From contig JANXCD010000003.1 in the NCBI GenBank assembly GCA_025060305.1, forward strand, positions 1-39,126: DNA of 39,126 nt. The letters are read 5' to 3'. The position numbers and the translations under genes are program-made. The stretch is from Armatimonadota bacterium. Lineage in GTDB: Bacteria; Armatimonadota; Fervidibacteria; Fervidibacterales; Fervidibacteraceae. Positions 28,683 to 37,672 of the stretch are shown in pieces. Within the stretch, counting starts at the first letter, position 1; each line of letters begins with the position of its first letter. The notes beneath the pieces were generated by a model, which had not been told where the DNA came from, searched no databases, and saw only the letters and a program-made list of their open reading frames with translations.

Positions 28683-29588
28683 TTGAACTTTCAAGATTTG
28701 CTGATGGCTTTACAGCAATTTTGGTCTGAGCAAGGTTGCTTGATTGTGCAACCTTTTGACATGGAAGTTGGCGCTGGCACGATGCATCCTGCAACGGCTT
28801 TGCGTGTGCTTGGACCTGAGCCTTGGAATGTCGCTTATGTTCAACCGTCAAGGCGTCCGACAGACGGTCGCTATGGTGAAAATCCCAACCGCTTGCAGCA
28901 TTACTATCAGTTTCAAGTCATCATGAAGCCTGCACCTTCAAACATCCAAGACCTTTACCTTGAAAGTTTGCGCAAAATCGGAATTAAGCCAGAAGAGCAT
29001 GACATTCGCTTTGTGGAAGATGACTGGGAATCGCCGACCTTAGGTGCTGCAGGTGTCGGGTGGGAAGTTTGGTTAGATGGAATGGAAATAACTCAGTTCA
29101 CTTATTTCCAGCAAATGGGCGGTTTTGAACTCAATCCAGTCAGCGTTGAAATCACTTACGGACCTGAACGGATAGCCATGTATCTTCAAGGGGTTGACAG
29201 CGTCTTTGATTTAGAATGGGCACACGGCATAACCTATGGCGAAATTCACAAGCGCACTGAGTATGAAGGCAGCCTTTACAACTTTGAATTGGCTGATACT
29301 GAAATGCTCTTTCGTCTCTTTGACATGTTTGAGCGTGAAGCCGAACGAATTTTGGAAGCAAATTTGGTTTTTCCTGCTTTTGAATACACCCTCAAGTGCT
29401 CTCATACCTTCAATTTGCTGGACAGCAGGGGAGCATTGAGCGTGATGGAGCGGACAAGATACATCAAGCGAGTTCAAAGGTTAGCACGAAAATGTGCTGA
29501 AGTTTATTTGAAACTCCGTGAGAGTTTGGGCTATCCGCTTTTGAGAAATCAAAAACTGTCGGAAACTCTTGTCAGCACTCAAAGTTGA
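28683..29588 (+). CDS. glyQ: Glycyl-tRNA synthetase alpha subunit, probable TTG start
   Basis: [92 protein letters not shown] is 6 nt upstream of TTG 28683; the track start GTG 28668 lies upstream of this RBS. Confidence 0.96.
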   Translation: MNFQDLLMALQQFWSEQGCLIVQPFDMEVGAGTMHPATALRVLGPEPWNVAYVQPSRRPTDGRYGENPNRLQHYYQFQVIMKPAPSNIQDLYLESLRKIGIKPEEHDIRFVEDDWESPTLGAAGVGWEVWLDGMEITQFTYFQQMGGFELNPVSVEITYGPERIAMYLQGVDSVFDLEWAHGITYGEIHKRTEYEGSLYNFELADTEMLFRLFDMFEREAERILEANLVFPAFEYTLKCSHTFNLLDSRGALSVMERTRYIKRVQRLARKCAEVYLKLRESLGYPLLRNQKLSETLVSTQS

Positions 29589-29598
29589 TTTTGCCTTT

Positions 29599-31026
29599 TC
29601 ACAACGCTGCCCACTTCCACCAAACGATCCAAGTAAGAAAAGCAAGTAAAACAACAGTGGCAAAAATGGCTTGCCAAACTAACTTGCTTGGGACAATCCG
29701 AAAAATTCCGACCGCAAACAAATAAGCCATCGCCGAATGGGCTGGATAAAAGTAACGGGCTTGGGCTTGAAAGAAGTGGTAATTGAATTGAAGGAACTCT
29801 ACTAAAACGAGCAAAAGCAAAACGAAAGGCAAAACATGAGCGAAAACAACATTCCATTGCCTTTGCTTCATGGAGTTTGCACAATAACGGCAAATTTCAA
29901 CACAACCCAAAGCAATTGCAACCAAAGCCCAAACCCCGATGATTGTTGCAATTAGCACCCAAATCCAGTTGGGTTCATTGCCTTCAAGAAGCCGAGCCAA
30001 ACCTTTAACTGCTTCGTTAGGTTCGCCGTAAATTCCAAGCCATGTGAAGAAGGTGATTTGCGCAACCCATGTGATGTAAGTTGTCAATGGCATCGTCCCA
30101 TGTTTAGCATAACGACCGCTTGGTTCAAGAAAATCGCTCGGTTTTGGCGAATCTTTGAAGCCCTCCAAAAATGCTTGAACTGCCAAAGGGTCGCCATAAA
30201 GCATTGTGTTGCGCCAAAGCCACCAACCAGCAACAAAAGCAAATGCAAAAAAAGTGACAGCGAGAAAAAGCAAAAGTTCGGGAACAGAAAAAGAAGAGAT
30301 GTTTTGAAGAAGTTGCACATTACTCTTTCGCTTTTTTGACGAAGCAATAGGCTTGACGGGTTGCTTTTCGGCTTGAACAGAAAGCAAAGCGATAGCAATT
30401 AATGCCAAAGGCAGAACGATGATGTTGCTGCTTTTAGCCAAAAGCGCTACTCCGCTCAGTAAACCAGCGACTGCTGCTTCCCATAACCTTTGCTGTTTGG
30501 TCTTTTCGCCTTTTGAAAGGCAAACATGACAAAGCCACAAAATTGCCATTCCTGAAGTTGCTCCTGCAATTGCATCGTTGCCTACGGATGCACAAACGAG
30601 AAGGTGAACAGGCAAAAGCGAAGCAAAAGCACCAGAGAGAAAAGCAATAGGAAGCGCATCTTGCTCATTGCTTTTTAGGCGCAGTGTCAGCAGGAAAGCA
30701 ACTACTACAACGAAAGCACCCCACAAAGTTGAAGTAAAGCGGGCTGAATATAGCGCCATCAAGTTTTGTTCGCCGTTTCCCAAAAAAGGAGCAACGAAAG
30801 GAAGTGCTGTCAAATAGTAAAGTGGAGGTTGGTGAGCCTCGTATGTGCCTTCATATTTGCCGTAAAAGATGGGCAATTTGCCAGTTCGGTAAAGATGTTG
30901 GATGTAGGCGAAATGAGCACCTTCGTCAGGTGCACGCCACGCTGGAAAACGAAGCAGGTAGGCGATAGATGCAACAAAATGAAAAGCCAACAAAATCGTT
31001 AGTGCCAAAAAAATTTTGCTTCGCAT
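29599..31026 (-). CDS. Polytopic membrane protein, GT-C/ArnT- or DUF2142-like glycosyltransferase
   Basis: RFPAWRAPDEGAHFAYIQHLYRTGKLPIFYG...AHQPPLYYLTALPFV, followed by many TM segments. Confidence 0.75.
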   Translation of the reverse strand: MRSKIFLALTILLAFHFVASIAYLLRFPAWRAPDEGAHFAYIQHLYRTGKLPIFYGKYEGTYEAHQPPLYYLTALPFVAPFLGNGEQNLMALYSARFTSTLWGAFVVVVAFLLTLRLKSNEQDALPIAFLSGAFASLLPVHLLVCASVGNDAIAGATSGMAILWLCHVCLSKGEKTKQQRLWEAAVAGLLSGVALLAKSSNIIVLPLALIAIALLSVQAEKQPVKPIASSKKRKSNVQLLQNISSFSVPELLLFLAVTFFAFAFVAGWWLWRNTMLYGDPLAVQAFLEGFKDSPKPSDFLEPSGRYAKHGTMPLTTYITWVAQITFFTWLGIYGEPNEAVKGLARLLEGNEPNWIWVLIATIIGVWALVAIALGCVEICRYCANSMKQRQWNVVFAHVLPFVLLLLVLVEFLQFNYHFFQAQARYFYPAHSAMAYLFAVGIFRIVPSKLVWQAIFATVVLLAFLTWIVWWKWAAL

Positions 31027-31039
31027 GACTTTAGCCTCA

Positions 31040-31783
31040 TTATTGGCTTAGGGTTAACGCTGCGATTGTCAAAGCGAAAATCGCAACTGCCAAAATCAGG
31101 CACAAAAACAGAAACCTCCAGACAAAAGTAAGGTAGTGGGTTTCGGTTTTGCTCTTAGTTTGGGGACTCAAAAGGTTAAACTTGGTCAGCATCCATTGAC
31201 CACTCGCCAACAGCCAGTCTGAACCTCGCCAACAAACAGAACTCTCAAGTTTGGGACGAAGCCAATAACTCCAAGCCAAAGAGGTAGCCATATTTTTGCT
31301 GCCAAAAGCCAAAGTGAAAAATCCGTAAACCCAAAGAACAACCGCTAACGACCACTTTTCTGAACCGCTTGGTGTGGTTGCAACTGTGGTTGAGAGAGCC
31401 AATAATCCAAAAAGGACAAGACACTCAATTAAAACGAAACCTCCTTCCATCAAGCCCAAAAAGAACGCATATCGTTTGACATTTGGGGTCTCACATTTCT
31501 TTCCTGCAAATACGCTCAAAAAGACTTGAGGCGATTTTTGAACTATTCTTTGAAGGCTTAAGGCTTTCAAGAAACTAAGCCCAACACCCAAAACTACCGC
31601 TGCCACTGCCAACCGAATGGAGACGAAAGTCCATCCTTTTATGGCTACTGATGCAGCAATTAGGGCAGCGAGACCTGCAGCGCACCACAAAATTCCGTGC
31701 GCCCATTTCTCGTAAAAATGCTTTTCTACCAATTCCCAACATTGGTGCAAATTTCGTTCATTGAGCCAATCTTGATCGTTCAT
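31040..31783 (-). CDS. Membrane protein of unknown function
   Basis: About five hydrophobic segments. Start re-assigned to ATG 31783, giving an ATGA overlap with the upstream gene's stop. Confidence 0.75.
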   Translation of the reverse strand: MNDQDWLNERNLHQCWELVEKHFYEKWAHGILWCAAGLAALIAASVAIKGWTFVSIRLAVAAVVLGVGLSFLKALSLQRIVQKSPQVFLSVFAGKKCETPNVKRYAFFLGLMEGGFVLIECLVLFGLLALSTTVATTPSGSEKWSLAVVLWVYGFFTLAFGSKNMATSLAWSYWLRPKLESSVCWRGSDWLLASGQWMLTKFNLLSPQTKSKTETHYLTFVWRFLFLCLILAVAIFALTIAALTLSQ

Positions 31784-33759
31784 TTCTTTCGCCTCCTTAC
31801 CACCTCTGCGATTTCTTTTGTTCTTTCCTGCCACAACTGCTCAATCAGCCCTTTCCTTTTGCCATCGGAAATCCAACGCTCCAAATCACTTCCTTTTGGG
31901 ACAAACTGCCAATCAATTAGGACATGAGTGACACCAAACCGATTCCATTCGTCAATCAAATCCTCAACATTCCGTATGCGTTCGTAGTGTATCATCCTGT
32001 TGTGACCACTTTCTGCCCAAAAGTATCTTCGGTCAAGGTAAAAACCCAAAGGCATCCCATATGTCGCTATGACTGAACGCTTTGGCAATGCCTTATTGAC
32101 GAATTCTGCTATCTTGTAAGTTGGCTCTGCCCTTTGCAAAAATTCGTCGTTAGAAATTAACCCGACGGCAACAGATAAGGGCGTTAATGTTGTGGCTTGC
32201 CAAAGGGCAACGAGAACCCCATAGGAAAGTCCTACGGAAATAGTGCCACGAGTTATGACAGCCGTCAATAGCCCTGACTTTAGCCATTTTGATGCGCCCC
32301 AACCTGCAAAGACTGAAAGGCAACCGAGCGCTGGCAGCAAATATCTCAAATATTGAGCCTCCATTAACCACCAAGCAAACCAAAATAGCATTACGATAAC
32401 AGGAACGCTAACAGCGAAAGGCAAAGTTGTAAGTGCAATTGTGAAGATTGAAACTGGAGTGAGAACAAGTGGCAGGAAACCGATGCTGAAGTTGGGTAAA
32501 TCTTGGTTGTCAAATTTTCCGCACTTCCATTGCATTCTGCATTCGCCCCAATTTTTGCAACTTCCAAGCCATTGTCTTGCGCACTTGCCGAAGCGAATTT
32601 CATTTAAAGCCATGTTGAAAGGTATCGCAATCGTGGTCAAAAAATCTCTGCTACCGCCAAACTCTCGGTTTGAAATGGTGTAAGTTTGAGCCATCTCTTT
32701 CGTCCAGTTTTTGCCCCCGAAAATTCCATAGGCGAAAGGAAAAACAGGATTGCCCGTCCATAGCCAATTCTTGACATACCAAGGCGATGCAATTGAGGCT
32801 GAAAGCAAAATTCCAATTGCCAGATGAGACCATCTCGGTTCGCCAACTCGCCTTATTGCCCATAAACCCAAAGGAATTAACAAACTGATGAGCAATAAGC
32901 CTGTGTATTTAGTTCCTGCTGATGCGCCAGCAAATATCCCAGCGAGAATTAGCCACCTTCCATCAGGCTGAGAATGGAAGCGAGAAAGTGCAAAAAGGGA
33001 AAGCAAACTGTAGGCAGTGAGGGCTAAGTCAACATAGGCGGTCGTCGCTTCAAAAAAAGCAATAGGCAAAGAAGCGAAAAAGACAACAGCAACCAAACCA
33101 AGCCTCAGACTTCGCTCCTTGACAGCAGTTCCCCAACAAAGCAAAGTCATTTGGCAAATTATGAAAAAGAGCCAATGGAAAAGTTTGGCGACCGATGTGC
33201 TTTTCAAACCCGTCAGACCCAACCCAAGCAAGTAAAGCATTTGAGCAGTCATAGGAAATTGAGCGTGATGGGAAAAAGGGATGTAGTTTATGCGACCGTC
33301 AAGCCAGTAAAGTTTCGGGATAGCAAGGTGATAAGACAAACTGTCCCACTCGGTTACTTGTGTCGGAGGGACGAAACAAAGTAACATAGCCAAAAGGTTT
33401 AGAAACAAAAGCAACCAAACCCAAACTTTCTCCCAAAGGTAAAGTTCGCTCCAACCTTCACTGAAAGGAGAGGCAAATTGTCTTGTCTTCAGGAAAAGCG
33501 GAAGTTCAGTGAAACCAGAAGCGAAACAGAAACCCAGAAGAAGGTAAAGGACGGTTTTTTGAAGCCAACCTAACAAACCGATGAAAAACAAAGAATAAGC
33601 CACAAAAATCGTCCCCAAACCCAAAGAAATTGGTAGCAACTCAAGAAAGGAAACACCAAAGGGCAAAAGCCTTCGTGCTAAAGCAATGCCGATGCTCAAA
33701 ATTGCAAGGAAACACAAAGCGAACAAAAACAAATCAATCGCCCTTTGGACAAACTCCAT
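31780..33759 (-). CDS. Polytopic membrane protein, GT-C/PMT (GT39)-like glycosyltransferase
   Basis: WDSLSYHLAIPKLYWLDGRINYIPFSHHAQFPMTAQMLYLLGL; ...AYVDLALTAYSLLSLFAL; LAGIFAGASAGTKYTGLLLI. Start M at 33759 in GGAGGCGGTGAAAGGAATG context. Confidence 0.8.
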   Translation of the reverse strand: MEFVQRAIDLFLFALCFLAILSIGIALARRLLPFGVSFLELLPISLGLGTIFVAYSLFFIGLLGWLQKTVLYLLLGFCFASGFTELPLFLKTRQFASPFSEGWSELYLWEKVWVWLLLFLNLLAMLLCFVPPTQVTEWDSLSYHLAIPKLYWLDGRINYIPFSHHAQFPMTAQMLYLLGLGLTGLKSTSVAKLFHWLFFIICQMTLLCWGTAVKERSLRLGLVAVVFFASLPIAFFEATTAYVDLALTAYSLLSLFALSRFHSQPDGRWLILAGIFAGASAGTKYTGLLLISLLIPLGLWAIRRVGEPRWSHLAIGILLSASIASPWYVKNWLWTGNPVFPFAYGIFGGKNWTKEMAQTYTISNREFGGSRDFLTTIAIPFNMALNEIRFGKCARQWLGSCKNWGECRMQWKCGKFDNQDLPNFSIGFLPLVLTPVSIFTIALTTLPFAVSVPVIVMLFWFAWWLMEAQYLRYLLPALGCLSVFAGWGASKWLKSGLLTAVITRGTISVGLSYGVLVALWQATTLTPLSVAVGLISNDEFLQRAEPTYKIAEFVNKALPKRSVIATYGMPLGFYLDRRYFWAESGHNRMIHYERIRNVEDLIDEWNRFGVTHVLIDWQFVPKGSDLERWISDGKRKGLIEQLWQERTKEIAEVVRRRKK

Positions 33760-34438
33760 TCCTTTCACCGCCTCCTCTGATAACCTCTTCAGGTGTAACA
33801 ATCAAATCAGCCTTGACATCTTCTTCGGTAATCCATTTGGCAAGGTCATCGGCAAACTGGAGTGGGTGGACAATTGTCGCTATTTTCGTCCCTTTGTGGG
33901 CAAAGCCACTTTCAAGGAGCATATGCCAATATTTGTCGCCAAACTCTTTTCTTGGAGTAAGCCTGTTGCCTTTTCGGTCAACCACGACGCTTGACAGGAC
34001 AGCAAGGTCTACAGGTTGAGATAGAGGTTGACCATATCTCAGGAAGTTGTCAACATTTGTTGCTGCCTTGATAGTCTTCCTTTCGGTGATTTGCAAAAGT
34101 TTTGGCTTACCTTGCCTAATCAAAGGCTGTGGCAAAGAGATTGCGAGAATTTTGCCGCGCTCCAAAACCAACTCTCTAACCCTACGAAGCACATGGTCAG
34201 GTGAAACGAAAATGACTTTTGCTTGTTCAAACTCAATTTGCTGAGCCAAAAGTTCTGCTGCCCTTTCCGCACCGATAAAATTCGGGACTTTACCAAAGAC
34301 ATCCAAGGGGAAAGTTAAAACTCCCGCCGCTTCCATCAAATGCCAAATTCGTCGTCTTAACCTTTCACGGCGATTTAGAAATCGTGACAAGGGGATGCGA
34401 CTGGTCATAACTCTTTCATTCCCTTCAATTGCCTTCAC
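33734..34438 (-). CDS. 5-formyltetrahydrofolate cyclo-ligase-like (COG0212) family protein
   Basis: RRRIWHLMEAAGVLTFPLDVFGKVPNFIGAERAAELL and DLAVLSSVVVDRKGNRLTPRKEFGDKYWHML; closer in style to the FCL-like paralogue branch than to classic FCL. Confidence 0.75.
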   Translation of the reverse strand: MKAIEGNERVMTSRIPLSRFLNRRERLRRRIWHLMEAAGVLTFPLDVFGKVPNFIGAERAAELLAQQIEFEQAKVIFVSPDHVLRRVRELVLERGKILAISLPQPLIRQGKPKLLQITERKTIKAATNVDNFLRYGQPLSQPVDLAVLSSVVVDRKGNRLTPRKEFGDKYWHMLLESGFAHKGTKIATIVHPLQFADDLAKWITEEDVKADLIVTPEEVIRGGGERNGVCPKGD

Positions 34439-35288
34439 CTTTCCTCAAATCGGCAGGTGGATGGGTTTCAAGGAAGCGCAAAAGTTTTTGGGCTTGTTGC
34501 CTTAACTTTTCTGATTTGCTGGTTCGCAAAAAATCCTTGAGGGCTTCTTTGGATTCTTTATCTTGTCCCAAAGCCAGATGAGTAACCGCAAGATAGAAAC
34601 GGGCTTCTTCTGCTTCTTTTGTGTTCGGGAAGCGATTGATGACTTCACGAAACTCTTCTATGGCTCGGTGCGCCAACTTTGCTTTGTGAGTAGCAAAGTA
34701 AAGACCAAGATGAAGCCTCATGGAAGCATGAAATCCTTTTTGGTTTTTAGGGTCAACTTTAAAAAGTCTCTCTGCCAAAGGTAAACCACGCCGACCATCG
34801 CCACGCTCCAGAAACCAAACCGCTGCCTCGTAAACTGTTTCAGGGTCATTAGGGTTCGCCTTTAACCTTCGTTCAACAGTGTCAGTTCGCTTGCCAGCAA
34901 GGAAGGCTCTAAGGAAAGCAGCAAAGGCATCAGCGTTCAAGTGCCCAACGATTAAATCGGCTAACTTGCCTTCGCTGTCAGTTATGACGATAATCGGCAG
35001 TGGAGAAAGTTCGCCACGCTTTGGCAAAAACTCCTTCAGTTTCTGCTTTTCCTTTTCAGGGTTCAACTTCACAACGACAAAACGCTTCAAAAGGCTTGAA
35101 AGTTGGGGATTGTCAATAGTTTGAGCGGAGTAGCGTTGGCAAGTGAAACAATTAGGGTCGGAAAAATAGGCTAAGACATATTTTCGCTCTGACTTCGCCT
35201 TTTTGATTGCATTCTCCCATTCGCTTTGAGCACAAACAGAAACAACGAAAAATGCCAACAAAATAGCGACACAGAAAACAGCAGGCAT
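34425..35288 (-). CDS. Exported thioredoxin-fold protein with CxxC motif and TPR-like C-terminus
   Basis: Signal peptide-like N-terminus; WENAIKKAKSERKYVLAYFSDPNCFTCQRYSAQTI; C-terminal repeats such as AHRAIEEFREVINRFPNTKEAEEARFYLAVTHLALGQ. Confidence 0.85.
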   Translation of the reverse strand: MPAVFCVAILLAFFVVSVCAQSEWENAIKKAKSERKYVLAYFSDPNCFTCQRYSAQTIDNPQLSSLLKRFVVVKLNPEKEKQKLKEFLPKRGELSPLPIIVITDSEGKLADLIVGHLNADAFAAFLRAFLAGKRTDTVERRLKANPNDPETVYEAAVWFLERGDGRRGLPLAERLFKVDPKNQKGFHASMRLHLGLYFATHKAKLAHRAIEEFREVINRFPNTKEAEEARFYLAVTHLALGQDKESKEALKDFLRTSKSEKLRQQAQKLLRFLETHPPADLRKGEGN

Positions 35289-35371
35289 GTTTTTCCACCT
35301 CCTTTGGATTTTTGGCTGCGCTCAAATCATTCTGTCATGAATTGAAGGTTTGTGCACTACACTGAACGAAA

Positions 35372-36172
35372 TTACAGGCTTTTAACACCCAACTCATCAA
35401 TAATGCCTGCAACAAGTTTCCAATCGGTCAAGTCGTAAAGGGTTTTGTCTTGGGGAATGGGTGAACGGACGAGCGAAGGTGCTTCGCCTTTCATGGCTTC
35501 ATTCCACTGAAGTGGCAAACGCTTTTTTGAAGTTCCAACGCTCCAAACGGGGACGCCTATTTGGTTTGCAAAGGACGCCAAAATTTTCGTCCCAACTTTA
35601 TGCACCAAGCCATCTTCACACCAAGCATCCGCACCTAAGAACACAATTTCGCATCCCTTTAGCCAAGCAAAGGCTTGTAAATCTGCGACAAGAGTGACTT
35701 TGAGATTGGCTTTTGAAAGCGCTTTCGCTAAGTCAATACCTTCACCGCCAGGAAAAGATGCTGTGCAGATGATTTCCAAATTCTTACCTTTTCGGCTCGC
35801 ATGGATTAAGGATTGATGCACAAGTGAACTGAAGGAATGGGTCAAAATTTTACCTTCAGGAAGCCATTCGGAAGCGTGAGCAATTGAGGCTTTGGTGCTT
35901 ACTTCCATTTCGGCAAGAAATTGATTGAGTTGAGATTTCAAAACTTTCGGATTTTCTGCATACCCGTAAGTTAACTGAGCGAGATGCCACAAAGAAGCCA
36001 TCGCTGGGTGAGCGTTGTAAATTTGCGTTGCTGCTTCAATCAATTTTTTAGTTTCAACCTTACTTTTTGCCATTTGCATCAAAAGTTGAGCCGACCTTTT
36101 CGTCAAAGCGGTAGCGCTTCTTTTTCGGTCAAGGCAAATTCGCTTCAACGCTTTTCGCCATTCCTTCATCAT
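35372..36172 (-). CDS. eIF-2B alpha/beta/delta-like (IF-2B/MtnA/R15P isomerase superfamily) protein
   Basis: EIICTASFPGGEGIDLAKAL and IVFLGADAWCEDGLVHKVGTKILASFANQIGVPVW match the superfamily GAD..(N/D)G...K.GT signature. Confidence 0.85.
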   Translation of the reverse strand: MMKEWRKALKRICLDRKRSATALTKRSAQLLMQMAKSKVETKKLIEAATQIYNAHPAMASLWHLAQLTYGYAENPKVLKSQLNQFLAEMEVSTKASIAHASEWLPEGKILTHSFSSLVHQSLIHASRKGKNLEIICTASFPGGEGIDLAKALSKANLKVTLVADLQAFAWLKGCEIVFLGADAWCEDGLVHKVGTKILASFANQIGVPVWSVGTSKKRLPLQWNEAMKGEAPSLVRSPIPQDKTLYDLTDWKLVAGIIDELGVKSL

Positions 36173-36308
36173 CGCTCACTCCTTACAGGTTACGAGATTG
36201 ACAAACGAACTGAAGATGAACTCTGCCAAAAAAATTTTTGGTAGGCTTCGCTCTTTGAGACTAAGAAAACATCAGACGCTTGTGTCAAATTTGTAAAAGG
36301 TGGGAGAG

Positions 36309-37520
36309 ATGCCAGTTTACGAATGGCAAGGACGAGATTTAGCAGGGCAGCCACAGCGGGGAACGATTTATGCCGAAACAATTGTTGAAGCGCAGGAAAG
36401 GTTGCGTGAGCGAGGAATTCAGCCAACTTTGCTTCGTCCAGTTCAGCAGAAAACAAGGGGTTCGTGGTGGGCAAGGACTGTTGGGCTTCGCCCTTCAGTG
36501 CTTGGTCAGTTTTTCCACAATCTTCACCAATCCGTTCGGGCAGGTGTTCCACTAAGGGACGTTTTGGAAACAATTGCTAAAATGCCAACACCTTTATCGC
36601 CAGTTGCCCAACATGCAGCCAAAAGAATTAGCGCTGGCGTCCCTCTTTCCCAATCGCTTGCTGAAACAGGTGTTGCTTTCCCGCCCTATGTTATCCCGAT
36701 GATTCAAGCAGGCGAACAGAGCGGAAGGCTTGATGAAGTTTTGAGTTATCTTGCCGATTTTTTCCAAAGGGAGCACCGAACTTGGCTTATAACTTGGGGA
36801 GCGTTAATGGGTTGTTTCGGTTGCTATACTGTCGGTTGCGTTGTGCCAGTGGCTTTGCTCATCATCTTCGCTTTGCCGAAAATTATAACTTTGGTCTCTC
36901 GTGACCCTCAATGGTCGCTCGGACTTTACCAGCAAATGTTCGGACCAGTCAAATATGTCCTTTTGGGAATCTTGGTCTTTTTTGCCTTTTACCTGCTCAA
37001 CTGGCTTTTCTCACGCAACCCCAAATTAGCCCTTTGGTGGGATGGAGTTAAAATGAAATTGCCACTTGTTGGATTGCCTCAACAGCGAAACGCAGTAGCG
37101 AGATTTGGGCGAGTTTTGTCAATGCTTTATTCGGCTGGAATTACACCTGCTGAAAGTTTGATTTTGGCTGGACAGGCTTCTGGAAGTTTGACGATGGCTC
37201 ATGCCACTCGCCAGCAAGCGACAAGGTTAAAACAAGGAGCAAAGTTCAGTGAAGCCATCGCTTCAATCCCTTTCATTCCGCCAACAGTCATTCAAGCAGT
37301 CGCAATAGGAGAAAGGACTGGCAATTTAGATGAAGGTTTGAAGCGAGTTGCTGAAATGCTTGAGCAAGAGGCTCAGGCTATTCAAGCGGCGAAACCTTTT
37401 GCTTTGGGAACACTTTACTATGCACTCATTGCAGCAGCACTTGTCTTCTTAGTCATTTGGGCTTGGCGCGCCTTTATCAAACTTTACGAAACTGTGCTCC
37501 AATGGACAGAAATTCCCTAA
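36309..37520 (+). CDS. Type II secretion / type IV pilus inner-membrane protein, GspF/PilC family
   Basis: MPVYEWQGRDLAGQPQRGTIYAETIVEAQERLRERGIQPTLL; LGQFFHNLHQSVRAGVPLRDVLETI; FGRVLSMLYSAGITPAESLILAG; AIGERTGNLDEGLKRVAEML. Confidence 0.92.
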   Translation: MPVYEWQGRDLAGQPQRGTIYAETIVEAQERLRERGIQPTLLRPVQQKTRGSWWARTVGLRPSVLGQFFHNLHQSVRAGVPLRDVLETIAKMPTPLSPVAQHAAKRISAGVPLSQSLAETGVAFPPYVIPMIQAGEQSGRLDEVLSYLADFFQREHRTWLITWGALMGCFGCYTVGCVVPVALLIIFALPKIITLVSRDPQWSLGLYQQMFGPVKYVLLGILVFFAFYLLNWLFSRNPKLALWWDGVKMKLPLVGLPQQRNAVARFGRVLSMLYSAGITPAESLILAGQASGSLTMAHATRQQATRLKQGAKFSEAIASIPFIPPTVIQAVAIGERTGNLDEGLKRVAEMLEQEAQAIQAAKPFALGTLYYALIAAALVFLVIWAWRAFIKLYETVLQWTEIP

Positions 37521-37605
37521 TTGCTTCTCCTATAATTCCATAAAGCCTTACGCTCAAAAGTTTGTCGGCAACAGGAATTGCGCAGTTGGCATCGCTTCAT
37601 ATTGG

Positions 37606-37620
37606 CAGACAAAAGTCTGC
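37606..37620. repeat. Short hairpin
   Basis: GCAGAC-AAAA-GTCTGC. Confidence 0.45.
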
Positions 37621-37672
37621 AACCATTTCAAATTTGAATTGAGTAAAATTTGGCAAAAGAGGTGTGAAGGCG

